Assembly (NCBI GenBank): GCA_028571685.1
Contig: CM053152.1
Location: 20,096,001-20,160,000, forward strand
Reading direction: 5' to 3'
DNA length: 64,000 bases
Source of the DNA: Heterohyrax brucei
Lineage: Eukaryota > Chordata > Mammalia > Hyracoidea > Procaviidae
How positions within the stretch are numbered: position 1 is the first letter of the stretch; every line of letters starts with the position of its first letter. This document shows, piece after piece, positions 1 through 10,570 of this stretch. A program made the position numbers and the translations under genes. The notes below the pieces were generated by a model. The model saw only the letters and a program-made list of their open reading frames with translations. It made no database searches and was not told the DNA's origin.

Positions 1-2
1 TT

Positions 3-390
3 AAGATCAGGTGCACTCCCTCTAAAAGGACAGGGTATTACCCTTACGAAATAATATGTAACAGGCCTCCGCCTATCCTCCAAAATCTACCAGGGACCCC
101 CAAAGAACTAGGACAAACTGAGCTACATAGACAGCTAGAGGCTGTAGGGAGAATAGCTAAAAAATTTCTGCCTGGGTAACAGATTGGGTCCCAGTCAGCC
201 TTTCTTCACCTTTCTGCACAGAGGACAAGTCTGGGTTCCACATGGGAGTCGGCTGCCACTCAAGCCTAAGTGGAAGGGCCCCTACACCGTCATCCTGACC
301 ATTCCCACAGCAGCAAAGGTAGAAGGAATCCCTGCCTGGATCCATCATAGCAGATTGAAGGTGTTGCCACCCCACTGGAATGCAGAAATC
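3..390 (+). pseudogene. ERV1 pol, integrase C-terminal end (degenerate)
   Basis: Codons 3-180 in frame 3 read as the end of an integrase core (Pro-Tyr-Glu motif, Arg-Pro-Pro-Pro run) and stop at 178-180. The continuing protein is in frame 1 from about 184 and carries the conserved Trp-Lys-Gly-Pro-Tyr-Thr-Val segment of the GPY/F domain followed by an Ala-Trp-Ile-His motif. In the family this domain helps integrase bind DNA and viral ends. At least one frameshift separates the halves. The open frame runs on to 492, overlapping the env start, as is usual in gammaretroviruses. Confidence 0.85.
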
Positions 391-488
391 AACCCGACTG
401 AACCCTGTGAGGTGACATTGAGAAGGCCAGTGACATGCCTTGCCCCAGCCACACACTGGGAGCTGGCTGGTCTACACATGGCTGAAGC

Positions 489-2340
489 TTGAGGATATAC
501 ATCGTGGGACTTCTCTTAATTGGACTGTGGGCTTTTGGGAAAGGGGAAGAAGAGTGTAATTTGTGTATTCACACTATTAAGATGGAACAAAAGTTAACAA
601 CTACACTGTTATTTTATAGCTTTTATGAATGCAAAGGAACTGACATGGGGACTTGCACTCATAACCAGACACAGTACTGTATATAAGACACTGGAGAAGG
701 TAAAGGCCCATATGTATGTTATAACCCTTCCAAGCCCCCTACAACTGTGACATTCAAAATAAGACCAAGAAAAGATTGGTTCCTGAACAGAGAGGGACCT
801 GCAGTAGCCCAAAATGAAGTGAAAGGGAATCCCAACCTGGTGATCTTAAAGTTTGATGCCTGTCCTAACTTACTCTACAAGCTTGGGCAGGTGTGGTTCT
901 CAGCTGGCAGAGGAGCTACATGAAGGAGCATAAGTACATATGCCAATACTCTCCGATATGTGATGTAGACTGTTGGTGGTGGTTGTGTGTGTGGTGGGCT
1001 ATTTGGAAGGGCAATGGTTCAGAAAAAACATACTTAAGGAAGGGAAAAGCTCAAAAAGAGTGCACAGTCAATCAGTATAACCCACTAGAACTGGTGATCA
1101 CTAACAAGATGGACCACCAATGGAAACTTGGGGTGAAAGCGACATTGGGAATAGATGGTACTGGACAAGATCCTAGTGTTCCCATTTTCATCAAAAGGCA
1201 AATTCAAAGCTATCTGGAAAAGATTTCTCAGATATTTCCATCTTTCTATAAGGAGGTCATCAAACGTGCACCGCAACTGTCTCCAAATGGTAAAAACCTG
1301 TTCTTGGGATTAGCAGAAGATATGGTGCAGTCCCTGAAAGTTAATTCATGCTATGTGTGTGGAGGAACTCTGATGAGGGATCAGTGGCCATGGGAGGCAA
1401 AGGAATTACTGCCTCATGAAATTACTAATATGACACATCAGAAGAGACCACCTCATAATGAGGCTTTCTGGGCTCTAAAGTCCTCCATAGTAGGCCAATA
1501 TTGCTTGGCTAGAGGGGGAAACAACTTCACTACCTTCATCAGAGAGACAAAATGTTTGGGACAAAAGATCTTAAACACCTCCACTAAGAAGGGTGATTGG
1601 GGAGGGGGGGAAATGGGAGGGAAGAAAACCCTCTTGATAGATTTGAACATCTAAGAGAAGGCTGGGAAAACACAGGGAGTCCAAGACATTGGGCAGCACT
1701 GAATGGACTATATTGGATATGTAGAAATAGAGTATATGTCCAGCTGCCAGAAGACTGGATTGGGAGTTGTGTAAATAGGTATTATAAAGCCTCCCTTCTT
1801 TTCGCTTCCCCTAAAGAAGCAAGAACTTCTTGGCTATCCAGTCTCTGCCACCCTGTCTTGAAGGAGAAGGGAAATTAAAATAGAAAATTGAAGAGATAAT
1901 GAGTGGCTCCCTGAGAGAATAATTCAATACTATGGACACGAGATGGGTCCTGGGGTTACCGAACCCCCATTTATGTGCTAAACTGCATAATTAGACTACA
2001 AGCAGTGCTAGAAGTCATTACCAAGGAAACGAGCAGAGCTCTGATGGTCATAGCACAGGAGCAGTCCCAAATACAGAATGCTGTTTACCAAAACAGTCTA
2101 GTCCTGGACTACTCCTGGCCTGGGAAGGAGGAGGTGCAGGAAGTTCAATCTAACAAACTGTTGTCTGAAAATTAATGACCAGGGGAAAGTTATAGCAGAT
2201 ATAGTAAAAGAGATTCAAACCGTAGCCCATGCCCTGATATACATATGGAGAGGTCCTGTTTTATGTGAGACACTACAAATCTCTCTACAAGAAGAGGTAA
2301 ACGGTGAGACACCAATTAAAAGTATACATGGGGCCTCAAA
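489..2340 (+). pseudogene. ERV1 env remnant (surface and transmembrane parts)
   Basis: The first frame starts at the ATG at 489 with a short hydrophobic leader like a signal peptide and then Cys- and Asn-rich surface-protein sequence; it stops at 686. A second open stretch, 893-1654, contains a Cys-X-X-Cys motif at 1349-1360, the type that links surface and transmembrane subunits in gamma-type envelopes. The transmembrane ectodomain lies around 1975-2220: a Leu/Ile heptad region followed by the region where the Cys-X6-Cys-Cys motif should be. That region is broken by a frameshift near 2115-2170, and the next frame resumes at about 2160. Multiple stops make the gene non-functional. Confidence 0.8.
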
Positions 2341-2369
2341 GGGGGCAATGAAAGAGGGAAAAAAAAGAG

Positions 2370-2830
2370 GCTTCTAAGAAGATTCCACTTAAAAAGTTCA
2401 AAAGTCCAGCTGCTTCTCTCTGGGTCAACCCAAGGACACTGCCCATTCCCCTCACAGAATTTCTTGAGATGAGCCTAGTTTCTAAGGAGAAAGCAGCTTC
2501 TTCCCCTATAACCTAATGCCGATTGCTTATATAGTGCCTCTTTAAGCATACTATGCCAATGAAATTGCAATATGAAAATCTGTATGCCTGTAGTTGCCAA
2601 TTAGGAGGATATATGAAAAGTTGTTTGCTTCTTTGAGAAAATGTATAAACAGGTATGTCTGATAATGGAATGGGTTGTGCCGCTATTTTTCAGACTTGAG
2701 TCTGACCACAGCACTGCCCACAATAAAACCCTCTTCCACTTAAAGACAAAGTGCTGTTTGAGGTGTTTTCATTCTGTGGGCCAAACTTATCTTTTTTCTG
2801 CTACACTGCCATCTTGTCTGTAAAGCTGCC
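2370..2830 (+). repeat. 3' LTR of the ERV1 provirus (LTR family A)
   Basis: It follows the purine-rich tract. It has a TATA-like box (TATAAAC, 2644-2650) and AATAAA at 2722-2727, followed by a T-rich R/U5-like end. It aligns by eye to the reverse complement of about 5655-6020 through the run TTTCTAAGGAGA, the TGTATAAA region and GGTGTTTTC. That match both delimits the LTR and shows that a second copy lies nearby in inverted orientation. Confidence 0.8.
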
Positions 2831-3142
2831 TTCTGATTATCACTTCATGCTTGGCACAATTATGAAAGAACTTCCTAATCATTCAGAGAGGCAGTAAAGA
2901 AGCCATCAAAAGAACTTGGATACTTGTAAACTTCTAAGGAATTTTCAGCTAGTTTCAAGGTCATCATCAAATACTAACAACTACTATGATAAGAAATTAC
3001 AATTATAAAAATTTCATACAAGAATACATTTCATTGAAATTGATAGGAATAACAGTCTAAAAGTTACATGGTTAATGCCTAAAAATTGTTTTTTTAAAAA
3101 ACAGGAAAATGTGGTCAATTAACAGGGCTTTCTATATTTTAA
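2831..3142. other. No feature recognised
   Basis: AT-rich sequence with no open frame of note and no repeat that I can name. Confidence 0.5.
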
Positions 3143-3300
3143 ACCAAAACCCAAATCCACTGCCACTGAGTCAATTCTGACTCATAGCGACCCTATAGGA
3201 CAGAGTAGAACTTCCCCATAGTGTTTCCAAATAGGATTTGAACTGCTAACCTTTGGGTTAGCAGATGTAGCATTTAACCATGGCAACACCATGGTTTCTG
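3143..3300 (-). repeat. AfroSINE
   Basis: Reverse complement of the SINE: AACCAAAACCCAAATCCACTG tail side, then GACTCATAGCGACCC and CTAACCTTTGGGTTAGC (anti-B box side). The far (5') end is degraded around 3290. Confidence 0.9.
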
Positions 3301-3309
3301 CTGTATTTT

Positions 3310-4760
3310 AAAGCACTTAGATATTCCTAGCTCTTCATAGCCTGAGGGTATGAAATCATTCATGCTAATACTGATATCTAATTTTTTGTAACTGTATCAT
3401 CAGCCATTCAGAGCTGCTTCTACAATCCCTGATTTACCAGGGTGACTCTCTGGTTGAGCCAGCAGCTCTCACTCTATAGTTCTGTCTTTTAAAGGGACCC
3501 CAAATCATCTCAAGAGTTCAGGGAGCAGATTCTTTTATAGGGGTACAGAGGCTTTCTTCCCTATAATGTAAGGCTACTGTCAGGAGCCTTTATGGGAAGG
3601 TTGAAAAGGCTGTCACCCTTCTTCGGCCAAGTGACCACACACAGCTCTTATGCTGCAATCTTCCTCCTTGAGAAATAGCCACCCTCAGAGGCCTTATATT
3701 CCTCTTTTAATTTACTTTTTATTAATATTCTCTCCTAAACTCAGTTTGCCAGGCCCCACCCAAATGTATTAGTAAATGTTAGTTAACCATATTTATTAAT
3801 TTCAAACTCCATACAAATGAAAAGAGAATGGTGTCTTGAAAATACCAAACAATGTATTTTTCATTTTTTTCTACTTGTAAGTCATTCCATTTTGCCATTT
3901 GGAAGGCAAGAATTTAGATTAGAAACAGATAAGAAGGATCCCATCCAGAAACGAGGTCAAGAGGATAATCTAATCTTCTGGCCATGGTGTCCTGACTTCT
4001 CTGTGCAGGCTGAACTTTTGGAGAAGGATAACAGGTGAATAGGTTAAAGGAAAACTGACAGCAGGAGGTCTTTTGACTTACTGCCACTTGGATTCTGGAA
4101 AAACTCGTGCAAGTCCTTGAGTCAACATGTGGTAGCCCCATTTGTGTGAAGTAAGTAGTGAGGCTGAACTTGGAAGGCTCAGCTCTCCAAAGCTCTCTCA
4201 GGTCCTGCGGAATGTGGAAGGCCCATTGGTGTGGGCCTTGTAGAATTGCAGAGGTGGTGCATGACACCAGACTACAACACGAACTGAGCTGCTGTGAAGG
4301 AAACGTTTGATCTCTGTAGCCTAAAATTAGAATGGTCTCCTCAGGCTGGCACAAGAATGGAATCAAAGTTAGACTCTGTGGTGTAGGCACCATTCTTTGA
4401 AGAGCTGAAATGGGGCAAAAAAAAAGCATCAGGCCTCAGTGAACTGAGGTTTTTCATCAGGAAGAGATGCCAGCAGAATGAGAGCTATCAGGTATACAAA
4501 ATCACCTTGACTGGGAGGTCACTCAGGACCCAGTGAGCAGCACTGTGAAGCTTGGATGCAGATCAAGAGTTCCTTGGCACCACTGCCGTGGAGCCTAGAT
4601 AACATCTTTGGAGGAGAAGAAAGAGTTGGGTTAAGAACTTCCAAAGATCTGAAGATTTTCCTAAAAGGAGAAAATGTAAGACTGTTCTTTAGCAACTGTA
4701 ACTTTTCCTTCTACCCAGGGACAGAGAACCAAATTTGCAACTTTCCTATATGAGTAGCGT
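3310..4760. other. No feature recognised
   Basis: Mixed-composition sequence with short open frames only (for example 3914-4429 on the minus strand). I recognise no protein family. Parts may be old LTR or retroviral internal sequence, but nothing diagnostic is visible. Confidence 0.4.
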
Positions 4761-4764
4761 GAAA

Positions 4765-4960
4765 CCAAAACAAAACCTGTTGCCACTGAGTCAATTCTGA
4801 CTCATAACAACCCTATACAAGCAACATGAGGGTAGAAAATTTCACTGGAATTATCTATACACATTAAACCCATTGCCATGGAATCAATGCTGACTCATAA
4901 CGATTCTGTAGGACAGAACAGAAATGTCCTATAGAGTTTTCAAGGCTGTAAGTGAAATAG
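4765..4960 (-). repeat. Two AfroSINE 3' fragments in tandem
   Basis: 4765-4826 and 4866-4960 each begin with the antisense SINE 3' end (ACTGAGTCAATTCTGACTCATA and its diverged equivalent ATGGAATCAATGCTGACTCATA). Both stop short of the tRNA-like head. Confidence 0.75.
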
Positions 4961-5099
4961 GTGGCATTAGAAACTGAACAGGACTTACTCTGTTCTTTCC
5001 ACGTATACTTTTTTTCTCCCTTAAATTCCTGACTTCCTAGCCCCAGGGAGGTCACATTACTTGTGACCTGCTGAAACTGTGAGAAGGGTAGGTGATACA

Positions 5100-5478
5100 C
5101 CAGGCTCGAGGTGCAATAAAATCTTTGTTGCTGATTTGTTTTAAGTTCTCACCAGATCCTCAAACAGGTGAAGGCACCAGCCTCTGACGCCCCACCTAGG
5201 TAACCACCAATGGAGGACTTCTGCTGGACCCACTCCAGGCTCTGGATGCCCATCTGCAGGCTCCCTCCACGAATTACCCACATTACATGGGAAGAAGCTT
5301 ACTGTCCCCCATATTCAAGTGTTTAACCTTAGCTACTCAGTAAAAACACTCAGCTTAACGAAGAAGTCAGGCAGGCTTTGAGGACTCAATTCTTCCTGTC
5401 TCTTGCATAATGATATAAATTTGCGATAAACCTCTTGGTCACCCACCTCACCCCTGTCTCAGTATTGGCTTTGTGACA
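5100..5478 (+). repeat. Solo LTR (LTR family B)
   Basis: The 3' part has a polyadenylation-like GATAAA at about 5423 and ends CACCCCTGTCTCAGTATTGG...TTGTGACA. The same ending (CACCCCTGTCTCAAAGATTGGC) occurs on the minus strand at about 7340-7376 and, more diverged, at 39728-39760. Together these define an LTR family of about 380-460 bp. The left boundary is uncertain. Confidence 0.5.
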
Positions 5479-6513
5479 AGCAGCGCGGATCCATGTTTTA
5501 CGGTAACAAAATCTTTGCAGAAACAGACTGCCACATCTTTCTTCAGTGGAATTGTTACCACAAAACTAAGTAGAGGTCGTGCCACCGCAAATGTTACCGG
5601 AGAAACACCGGAGTTCGTGCCACCCAACGCAAAGATTTTATTTGTATGTCAGCTTGTAGCAGGAAAAAGATAAGTTCAGCCCACAGAGGAGAAAACACCT
5701 CAAACACCACCTTGTTTGTAGAGGAAGAGGCTGCTTATTAGCTAGCGGTGCAGCAGATGGACTCAAGTTCGAAAAACAGCTGTGCACCGTGTTCCATTAT
5801 CAGACACATCTATTTATACATTTTTCCAAAAAAGCAGACAAAGGAATTTCCATATATTCTCTTAATTGGCAGTTACAGGTATACAGATTTGGCCCAGTAT
5901 ACTTAAAGAGGGACTAGATAAGCGGTTAGCATTAAGTTACATGGGAAGAAGCTACCCTCTCCTTAGAAACTGGTCTTATCAAGGATTTCTAATGGGGGGG
6001 CGGGGAGAGGAGAGAGCATCCTGGGCTGGCACCGGAGAGACACGTGTCTGGACTTTTACCTTCTCCTTAGAATCTGAGCTTATCTCAGGATTTCTAGGAG
6101 GGGCGGAGGGAAGCCGGTATCCAATGCCCCAACCCTAATTTAAGCATCAAGCAGAAAGCAGGCTTTGATTCAAATAGGGTTTGGGAAGCTCCTCACAAAG
6201 CAAACTGGTACCTTCTTATCTAAACAGTATTGTGAAAGAAAAAAACCCTGAAAGAAACTTCCCCGTATCTTATCCTGCCCCGTTCTGCCCGCAACCCCAT
6301 CCGCTTATTTTATGCTGCCCAGTTCTGCCCACGACCCCGGGCCTTGCATCTTTCCTGACGCTGTCTGGCAAACCATCTCTAACCATCCCCCCACCGTGCT
6401 CCACTTTCCCATGGGGCCAGTCGTTGGAGGTCTGTAAGCCCCCGCTGGCCCGCTAGCGTTACTTCAATCAACGGCTGCTGCTTCTCTCCTTGGGTGTGGG
6501 TTGATTTCCCATA
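5479..6513 (-). repeat. LTR family A copy, inverted relative to the provirus at 1-2830
   Basis: On the minus strand this reads as U3, TATA box (TATAAATA, complement of 5811-5818), polyadenylation signal (complement of 5637-5642), then a CpG-rich R/U5-like end. It matches the 3' LTR at 2370-2830 over about 370 bp. It keeps far more CpG sites than the surrounding repeats. U3 contains a diverged direct repeat (5952-6000 and 6055-6107). A minus-strand TG start lies near 6513. It abuts LTR family B at 5478/5479. Confidence 0.7.
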
Positions 6514-7339
6514 ACAGTACAACAAAGGCTACTTCCTCAGGTGAATTCACTTCTCAAGGAGGAAAGAATGTAGGCCCGGGTGTGGGTGCAGAGGTCACAT
6601 TCAGCGGGCCAGACCCGTCGTTTTCGAGGGTTTGATGTCATGCATTCCAACTGTTTTCGGCTGTTTGCAATCATTCATTCACAGGCTCACAAGCCCCGCA
6701 CACAGGCCTTCTGGAACTTAAGTGGTATCTTCTTAAAAGCTTTTTCTTCCTCTCTCAAACTTATGCAAAGTGGTAGAGGTGAGACAAGCTTCCCAGCCTA
6801 TTGTTTCATGCAAGGTGAGGCTACCTGCTAGGTTCAGAGATAGGAAATTTGAGGAGTTAGGGAACATACTTTGAAGAGTAATCTCAGCTTTTTTCAATAG
6901 TTTTAATCTTTCTTGGCTGTTTGAGAGATAAGGTACCAGGTGCCACCTGGACCTGCAATTTCACAGGCCATTATCAGTCTTCTGGGGCAGGAGGCTGGGG
7001 TTCAGGTACCAGTTCAGTCACATGGAAGGGAAAAAAACTCAAATCATTGGCTGTGCCCTCCCTAGTTCCTTGTGTAAGTTCTCAGTTGCTGACCTGACAC
7101 CCACTTACCAGCCTGGAGCCCAATTACTGGGGCAGGAGGTATTATCCCCCGGCCCACAGTGAAGTTGCCAAATTCTTGCCAGTGTTTGTCAAGGCTGTGA
7201 GTTTTCCTCTTAGTATCACCATCAATGTGAGTGTTACGCTTCCCAAAGAGGGGTTGGGGCAATTGCTTTGTAGCAAAGCTGCTCAGGCCTCTAACCTCAG
7301 TTTCTCCCTGTTGCTAAAGCACTGTTTCTCAGGCCTCCA
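6514..7339. other. Possible ERV leader or internal sequence, unassigned
   Basis: No protein similarity recognised. Because it lies downstream (minus-strand sense) of an LTR-B-like end at about 7340, it could be leader or internal sequence of that element, but no primer-binding site or gag motif is clear. Confidence 0.25.
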
Positions 7340-7730
7340 GTTTCACAAACAGCCAATCTTTGAGACAGGGGTGAGATAAGAAGTAATACATTTACTGCAT
7401 ACCAGTAGGCAAGAAGACATAGGGGATCATTCCTCCAAAATCTGTCTTTCCAAAATGGAGACTAGCTTAAGGTTTTACAGGAAGAAGAGGTGATAAGGAT
7501 TTATGAGTCCTAAGATTTTGTAGAAAGTTAATCTTCTTTAGGTGGTCACAACAGTCATATCTCAGATGTGTTGACATCTTAATTGGTGTTTGGGGCCCAG
7601 AGGTGGTCTAACTATCATATAATCTCCTGGCAGATTCCTTTGTTTTTCTTTTATGGTTTTTGGATTATTATCACTTGTCTTTCTATAGTCCTAAAGAGAG
7701 TGTAAATTAGTCTTTAACCTTGAGGGAACT
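7340..7730 (-). repeat. LTR family B copy (probable)
   Basis: The lower-coordinate end carries the antisense of the LTR-B terminus (AGCCAATCTTTGAGACAGGGG). The length of about 390 bp matches the copy at 5100-5478. The upper boundary is approximate. Confidence 0.4.
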
Positions 7731-7816
7731 AAGAGAAACAATGGACTCATGCTTAGAGACAAAATCGGGTTATGTTCAGGATGGGGCCACTTATTTTACT
7801 CTGCCTGTTCCAGAAT

Positions 7817-7892
7817 GGCTGGTAGCTTTGAACCACTGACCTTTCAGTTAATAGCCAAGGGGCTAACCCCTGTGCCACCAAAGCTCCTGAAA
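7817..7892 (-). repeat. AfroSINE head fragment
   Basis: Antisense of the tRNA-like head: GAACCACTGACCTTTCAGTTA ... TGTGCCACCAAAGCTCC. Confidence 0.8.
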
Positions 7893-8151
7893 TTATGTCC
7901 ATCATTTCTCCTACTACATATACAAAGAAGTCTAACAACTGTGCCCAAGAATGTCACTACTATGCCCCCAGGTACCACATCCCCATTGTTCTTTCTTTTA
8001 TTTCTCTTTCTTCTTTTATTCCTGCATACCTTGCCAAAACACTTGCTGCTGTAGTTACCTGTAGCCTAGAAAATATCACCAAAAATATCTTCTGATAAAG
8101 TTGTGTTTATCTCTACTGCGTTAAAGGAGAAATTTCAAGTGTAGTTAGAAG

Positions 8152-8293
8152 CTATGGCTTCTAACCGAAAGGTGAGCTGTTCAAATTCACCACTCCTGGA
8201 AACCTCTGGGGAAGTTCTACTGTCCTGTAGGTTTGCTATGAATCAGCATTGGCTTGATGGCATTGGGGTTTGGGTTTGGGTTTGGGTTTCTCA
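8152..8293 (+). repeat. AfroSINE with (TTTGGG)n tail
   Basis: The body runs from GCTATGGCTTCTAACC through GCTATGAATCAGCATTGG and ends in a perfect short TTTGGG array (about 8267-8290), an expanded form of the usual TTTGG tail. It lacks the first bases of the head. Confidence 0.9.
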
Positions 8294-8493
8294 AAAGGAG
8301 GAGGGCAAAGCTGAGATCTTTACTGAGATTTTGAAGTCTGATTTAAGGTGAATTTTTTTAATTGAAGGGGCTTTGATTAAGATAGTATAAAGTCAATGAT
8401 ACAATAGTTTAGGACTGTTGAATATTATAAGGCCAAGATTTTTGGAGCAGAGGTTCAAAGAATCTTGGATGTAAACTATAATTAAATACTTTC

Positions 8494-8552
8494 TCGTCAC
8501 TATGAGTTGGAACCAACTCACAGCAACTAACAACAGACAACAACACTGAAGT
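8494..8552 (+). repeat. RTE or SINE 3' terminal fragment
   Basis: GTCACTATGAGTTGGAACC followed by CAGCAACTAACAACA, the RTE-type 3' tail also seen at 17390-17430 and 24765-24809. Confidence 0.75.
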
Positions 8553-8767
8553 CCTGATAGGTCTTTCAGGAAGATTCTGGAATGACAGTAAAGTAATTTA
8601 CAAATTTCCTGGACAAGAGTTTGCTGGAACAATAAACTTATGTTGACGAAGACAGTGGAACGTTAAAGTTACATTAATGTAGATAGTAAGCTGTGTAGTG
8701 TAGATCATTCAGGTTCTCAATCTGTTGAGGCCTAGAATGGAGAAAGTCATTGTGCGGATGTGAAATG

Positions 8768-8888
8768 AGGCAGCATGTACAGTGGCTAGAGCGTGGTGCT
8801 GTAGCCAGCCTCCTTGGGCTCAAGCTGGTGCTGTCATACATTGTCTATGGTGATTTAGGGAAAGTTACTTAACCATCGTCCTGAGAAG
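8768..8888 (+). repeat. MIR element
   Basis: Matches the MIR pattern: CAGTGGCTAGAGCGTGG, then GGGAAAGTTACTTAACC core. Ancient tRNA-derived SINE shared by all mammals. Confidence 0.65.
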
Positions 8889-8960
8889 ATAGCACATTTT
8901 GGTTATACATATCATCAGAATCTAGGCATTTGGGACTTCATTGCCCCTTCTTCCTTCCTC

Positions 8961-9096
8961 ACTGGAATCCCTGGTGCTGCAGCTGCTAACCAGAAGGTCA
9001 GGTGTTCAAATCCATCAGGTGTCTCTTGCAGACTCTACGTGGCACTCTGTAGTGTTGCTATGCGTAGGAACCGATGGCAATGGGTTTGGTTTGGGG
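8961..9096 (+). repeat. AfroSINE
   Basis: GGAATCCCTGGTGCTGC head, GCTGCTAACCAGAAGGTCAG, and tail ATGGGTTTGGTTTGGGG. Confidence 0.92.
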
Positions 9097-9204
9097 GGTT
9101 CCTTCCTCAGTGTCTTACCACTTTGGGGGAAAAATCTTTAGTCATCTGACTGAGCCTGTGATGGACACATAGTTCCACCCTCCTGACTATTTCCCCAATG
9201 CTGC

Positions 9205-9395
9205 CACCATGGAAAATAGAACAGTAGAGCTGAAGCTGAAGACCTGGGCTCATGTACTGGCAGGACTTGATGTCACAAGTGATAATATCTGACTTTAGAG
9301 AGTAAGTCACTTAACACTCAGACTCAGATTCCTCACCAGTACTATCTACTCTGTGTGCTTCATAGAGCTCATATGGAAATCAAATGAAAAGTAGA
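9205..9395 (+). repeat. MIR element (diverged)
   Basis: Contains GAAGACCTGGGCTCA, AGTAAGTCACTTAACACTC and CAGATTCCTCACCAGTA, in MIR order. Confidence 0.5.
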
Positions 9396-9641
9396 TGGTG
9401 GACACTAAAGTAGCTGGCTACTTAAAACATAAAAGACTTTTCCTTCCATTTTTTTCCTCTCCATTTTCCCCTCATCTCCTTTACATTCCCTTACTTCCCT
9501 TTCTCTTTTCCTTTACTAATCCCTTCTTTTCCTTCCATTCCCACTATTTATACATTCTATGTATCTTTGGTTTCTTTTCAGTGTAAAACCCTTATTCAAG
9601 GCCTATATTTGTTTAATTTCAGGGGACTATACTAATTATGG

Positions 9642-9799
9642 AACCCTTGGTAGCATAGTAGGTAAGTGCCATGGCTACTAATCAAAAGGTTGGCGGTTTG
9701 AATCCACCAGGCACTCCTTGGTAACTCTGTGGAGTAATTCTACTCTGTCCTATAGTGGGAATTGACTCAACAGCAACAGGTTTGGTTTGGTTGTTTGAT
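9642..9799 (+). repeat. AfroSINE inserted next to an older AfroSINE
   Basis: Full head-to-tail copy ending GGTTTGGTTTGGTTGTTT. It is flanked by a perfect 15-bp target-site duplication CTATACTAATTATGG at 9627-9641 and 9800-9814. Confidence 0.95.
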
Positions 9800-9814
9800 C
9801 TATACTAATTATGG

Positions 9815-9968
9815 AAATCTTGATGGTGTAGTAGTTAAATGTTATAAATGCTAACCAAAAGGTCAGCAGTTTGAATCCATCAGATGCTCCTTGGAAATCC
9901 TACAGGGCAGGTTCTACTCTGTTCTATAGGGTCTCTGTGAGTCAGAATGATTCAATGCAATTTAATGT
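9815..9968 (+). repeat. AfroSINE (older, target of the preceding insertion)
   Basis: AAATCTTGATGGTGTAG head through GTCTCTGTGAGTCAGAATG. It is more diverged than the copy at 9642-9799, which landed at its 5' boundary. Confidence 0.9.
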
Positions 9969-10034
9969 TAAATATGTTTGCCATGTATTTAATATAAACC
10001 AAAAAAGAAAAATAAGAAGCCAGACCTACTCAGA

Positions 10035-10570
10035 CAAGTGTTACAAAGCTCTTTAGTTCTTCCAATTAGCGCTAATGGGATCACACTCTACCAATAAGTC
10101 TTAGCCTAAAGTTACCAGCTCTCTTGCTCCATTGCCCAGGAAGCCTAGCTGCACTGACAAGTGGCCAGAGACACTTGGCCCTTCCAGGAAGCCTCCTGCT
10201 CAAAGGCACTAGGCTCTTTCACTCTGTTGGTTGGTATACCCACTGAAACCACCTTGCTCCATGGCCCAGGAAGCCAACTGTGCCATCTCCTGCCAGTTTC
10301 TTAGTTCTTCTGCCTCTGCTGCTGCTACTTCCCTGCCACTGCTTCTCACTATCTCTTGTCATCTCTCATCATCTCTGGGGTTACAGCTCTCCCTGTCTGT
10401 TCTAAAAGGTTCTCAGCACGGGCACACTGGCTCCAAAAGGTGCACTCTGCTCCTATCTCTTCTTGATGGCAGTAAGTTCCTTTTTTCTACTTCTGAGATG
10501 GCTCATTTGAAGCCTAGCAGGATGGCAAAACTGAACAATCTCCCCTTTGGAGTTCTATATACCTTATTTG
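10035..10570 (-). repeat. LTR-like sequence, possibly MaLR type (family D relative)
   Basis: The segment around 10400-10480 (GGTTCTCAGCACGGG, GGTGCACTCTGCTCC, TTCTTGATGGCAG) resembles the antisense interior of the family D LTRs at 26327-26832 and 20425-21142. Boundaries and the rest of the element are unclear. The open frame on this stretch is not a recognisable gene. Confidence 0.35.

Larger units (their letters stand above)
1..2830 (+). mobile_element. ERV1 (gammaretrovirus-like) provirus, 3' part: pol end, env, 3' LTR
   Basis: The 3' portion of a class I endogenous retrovirus; gag and most of pol lie outside the window. The order seen is integrase C-terminus, env signal peptide and surface part, transmembrane part, purine-rich tract (about 2349-2369), then an LTR with a TATA-like box and AATAAA. 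All reading frames are interrupted, so it is a fossil. The assignment to the gammaretrovirus-like class rests on the integrase GPY-type segment and on the transmembrane heptad region. Confidence 0.85.

Noticed and set aside
893-1654. 253-codon frame as an intact host-adopted envelope (syncytin-like) gene
   Set aside because: Upstream and downstream parts of env lie in other frames with stops, and the Cys-X6-Cys-Cys region is frameshifted, so no intact product is encoded.
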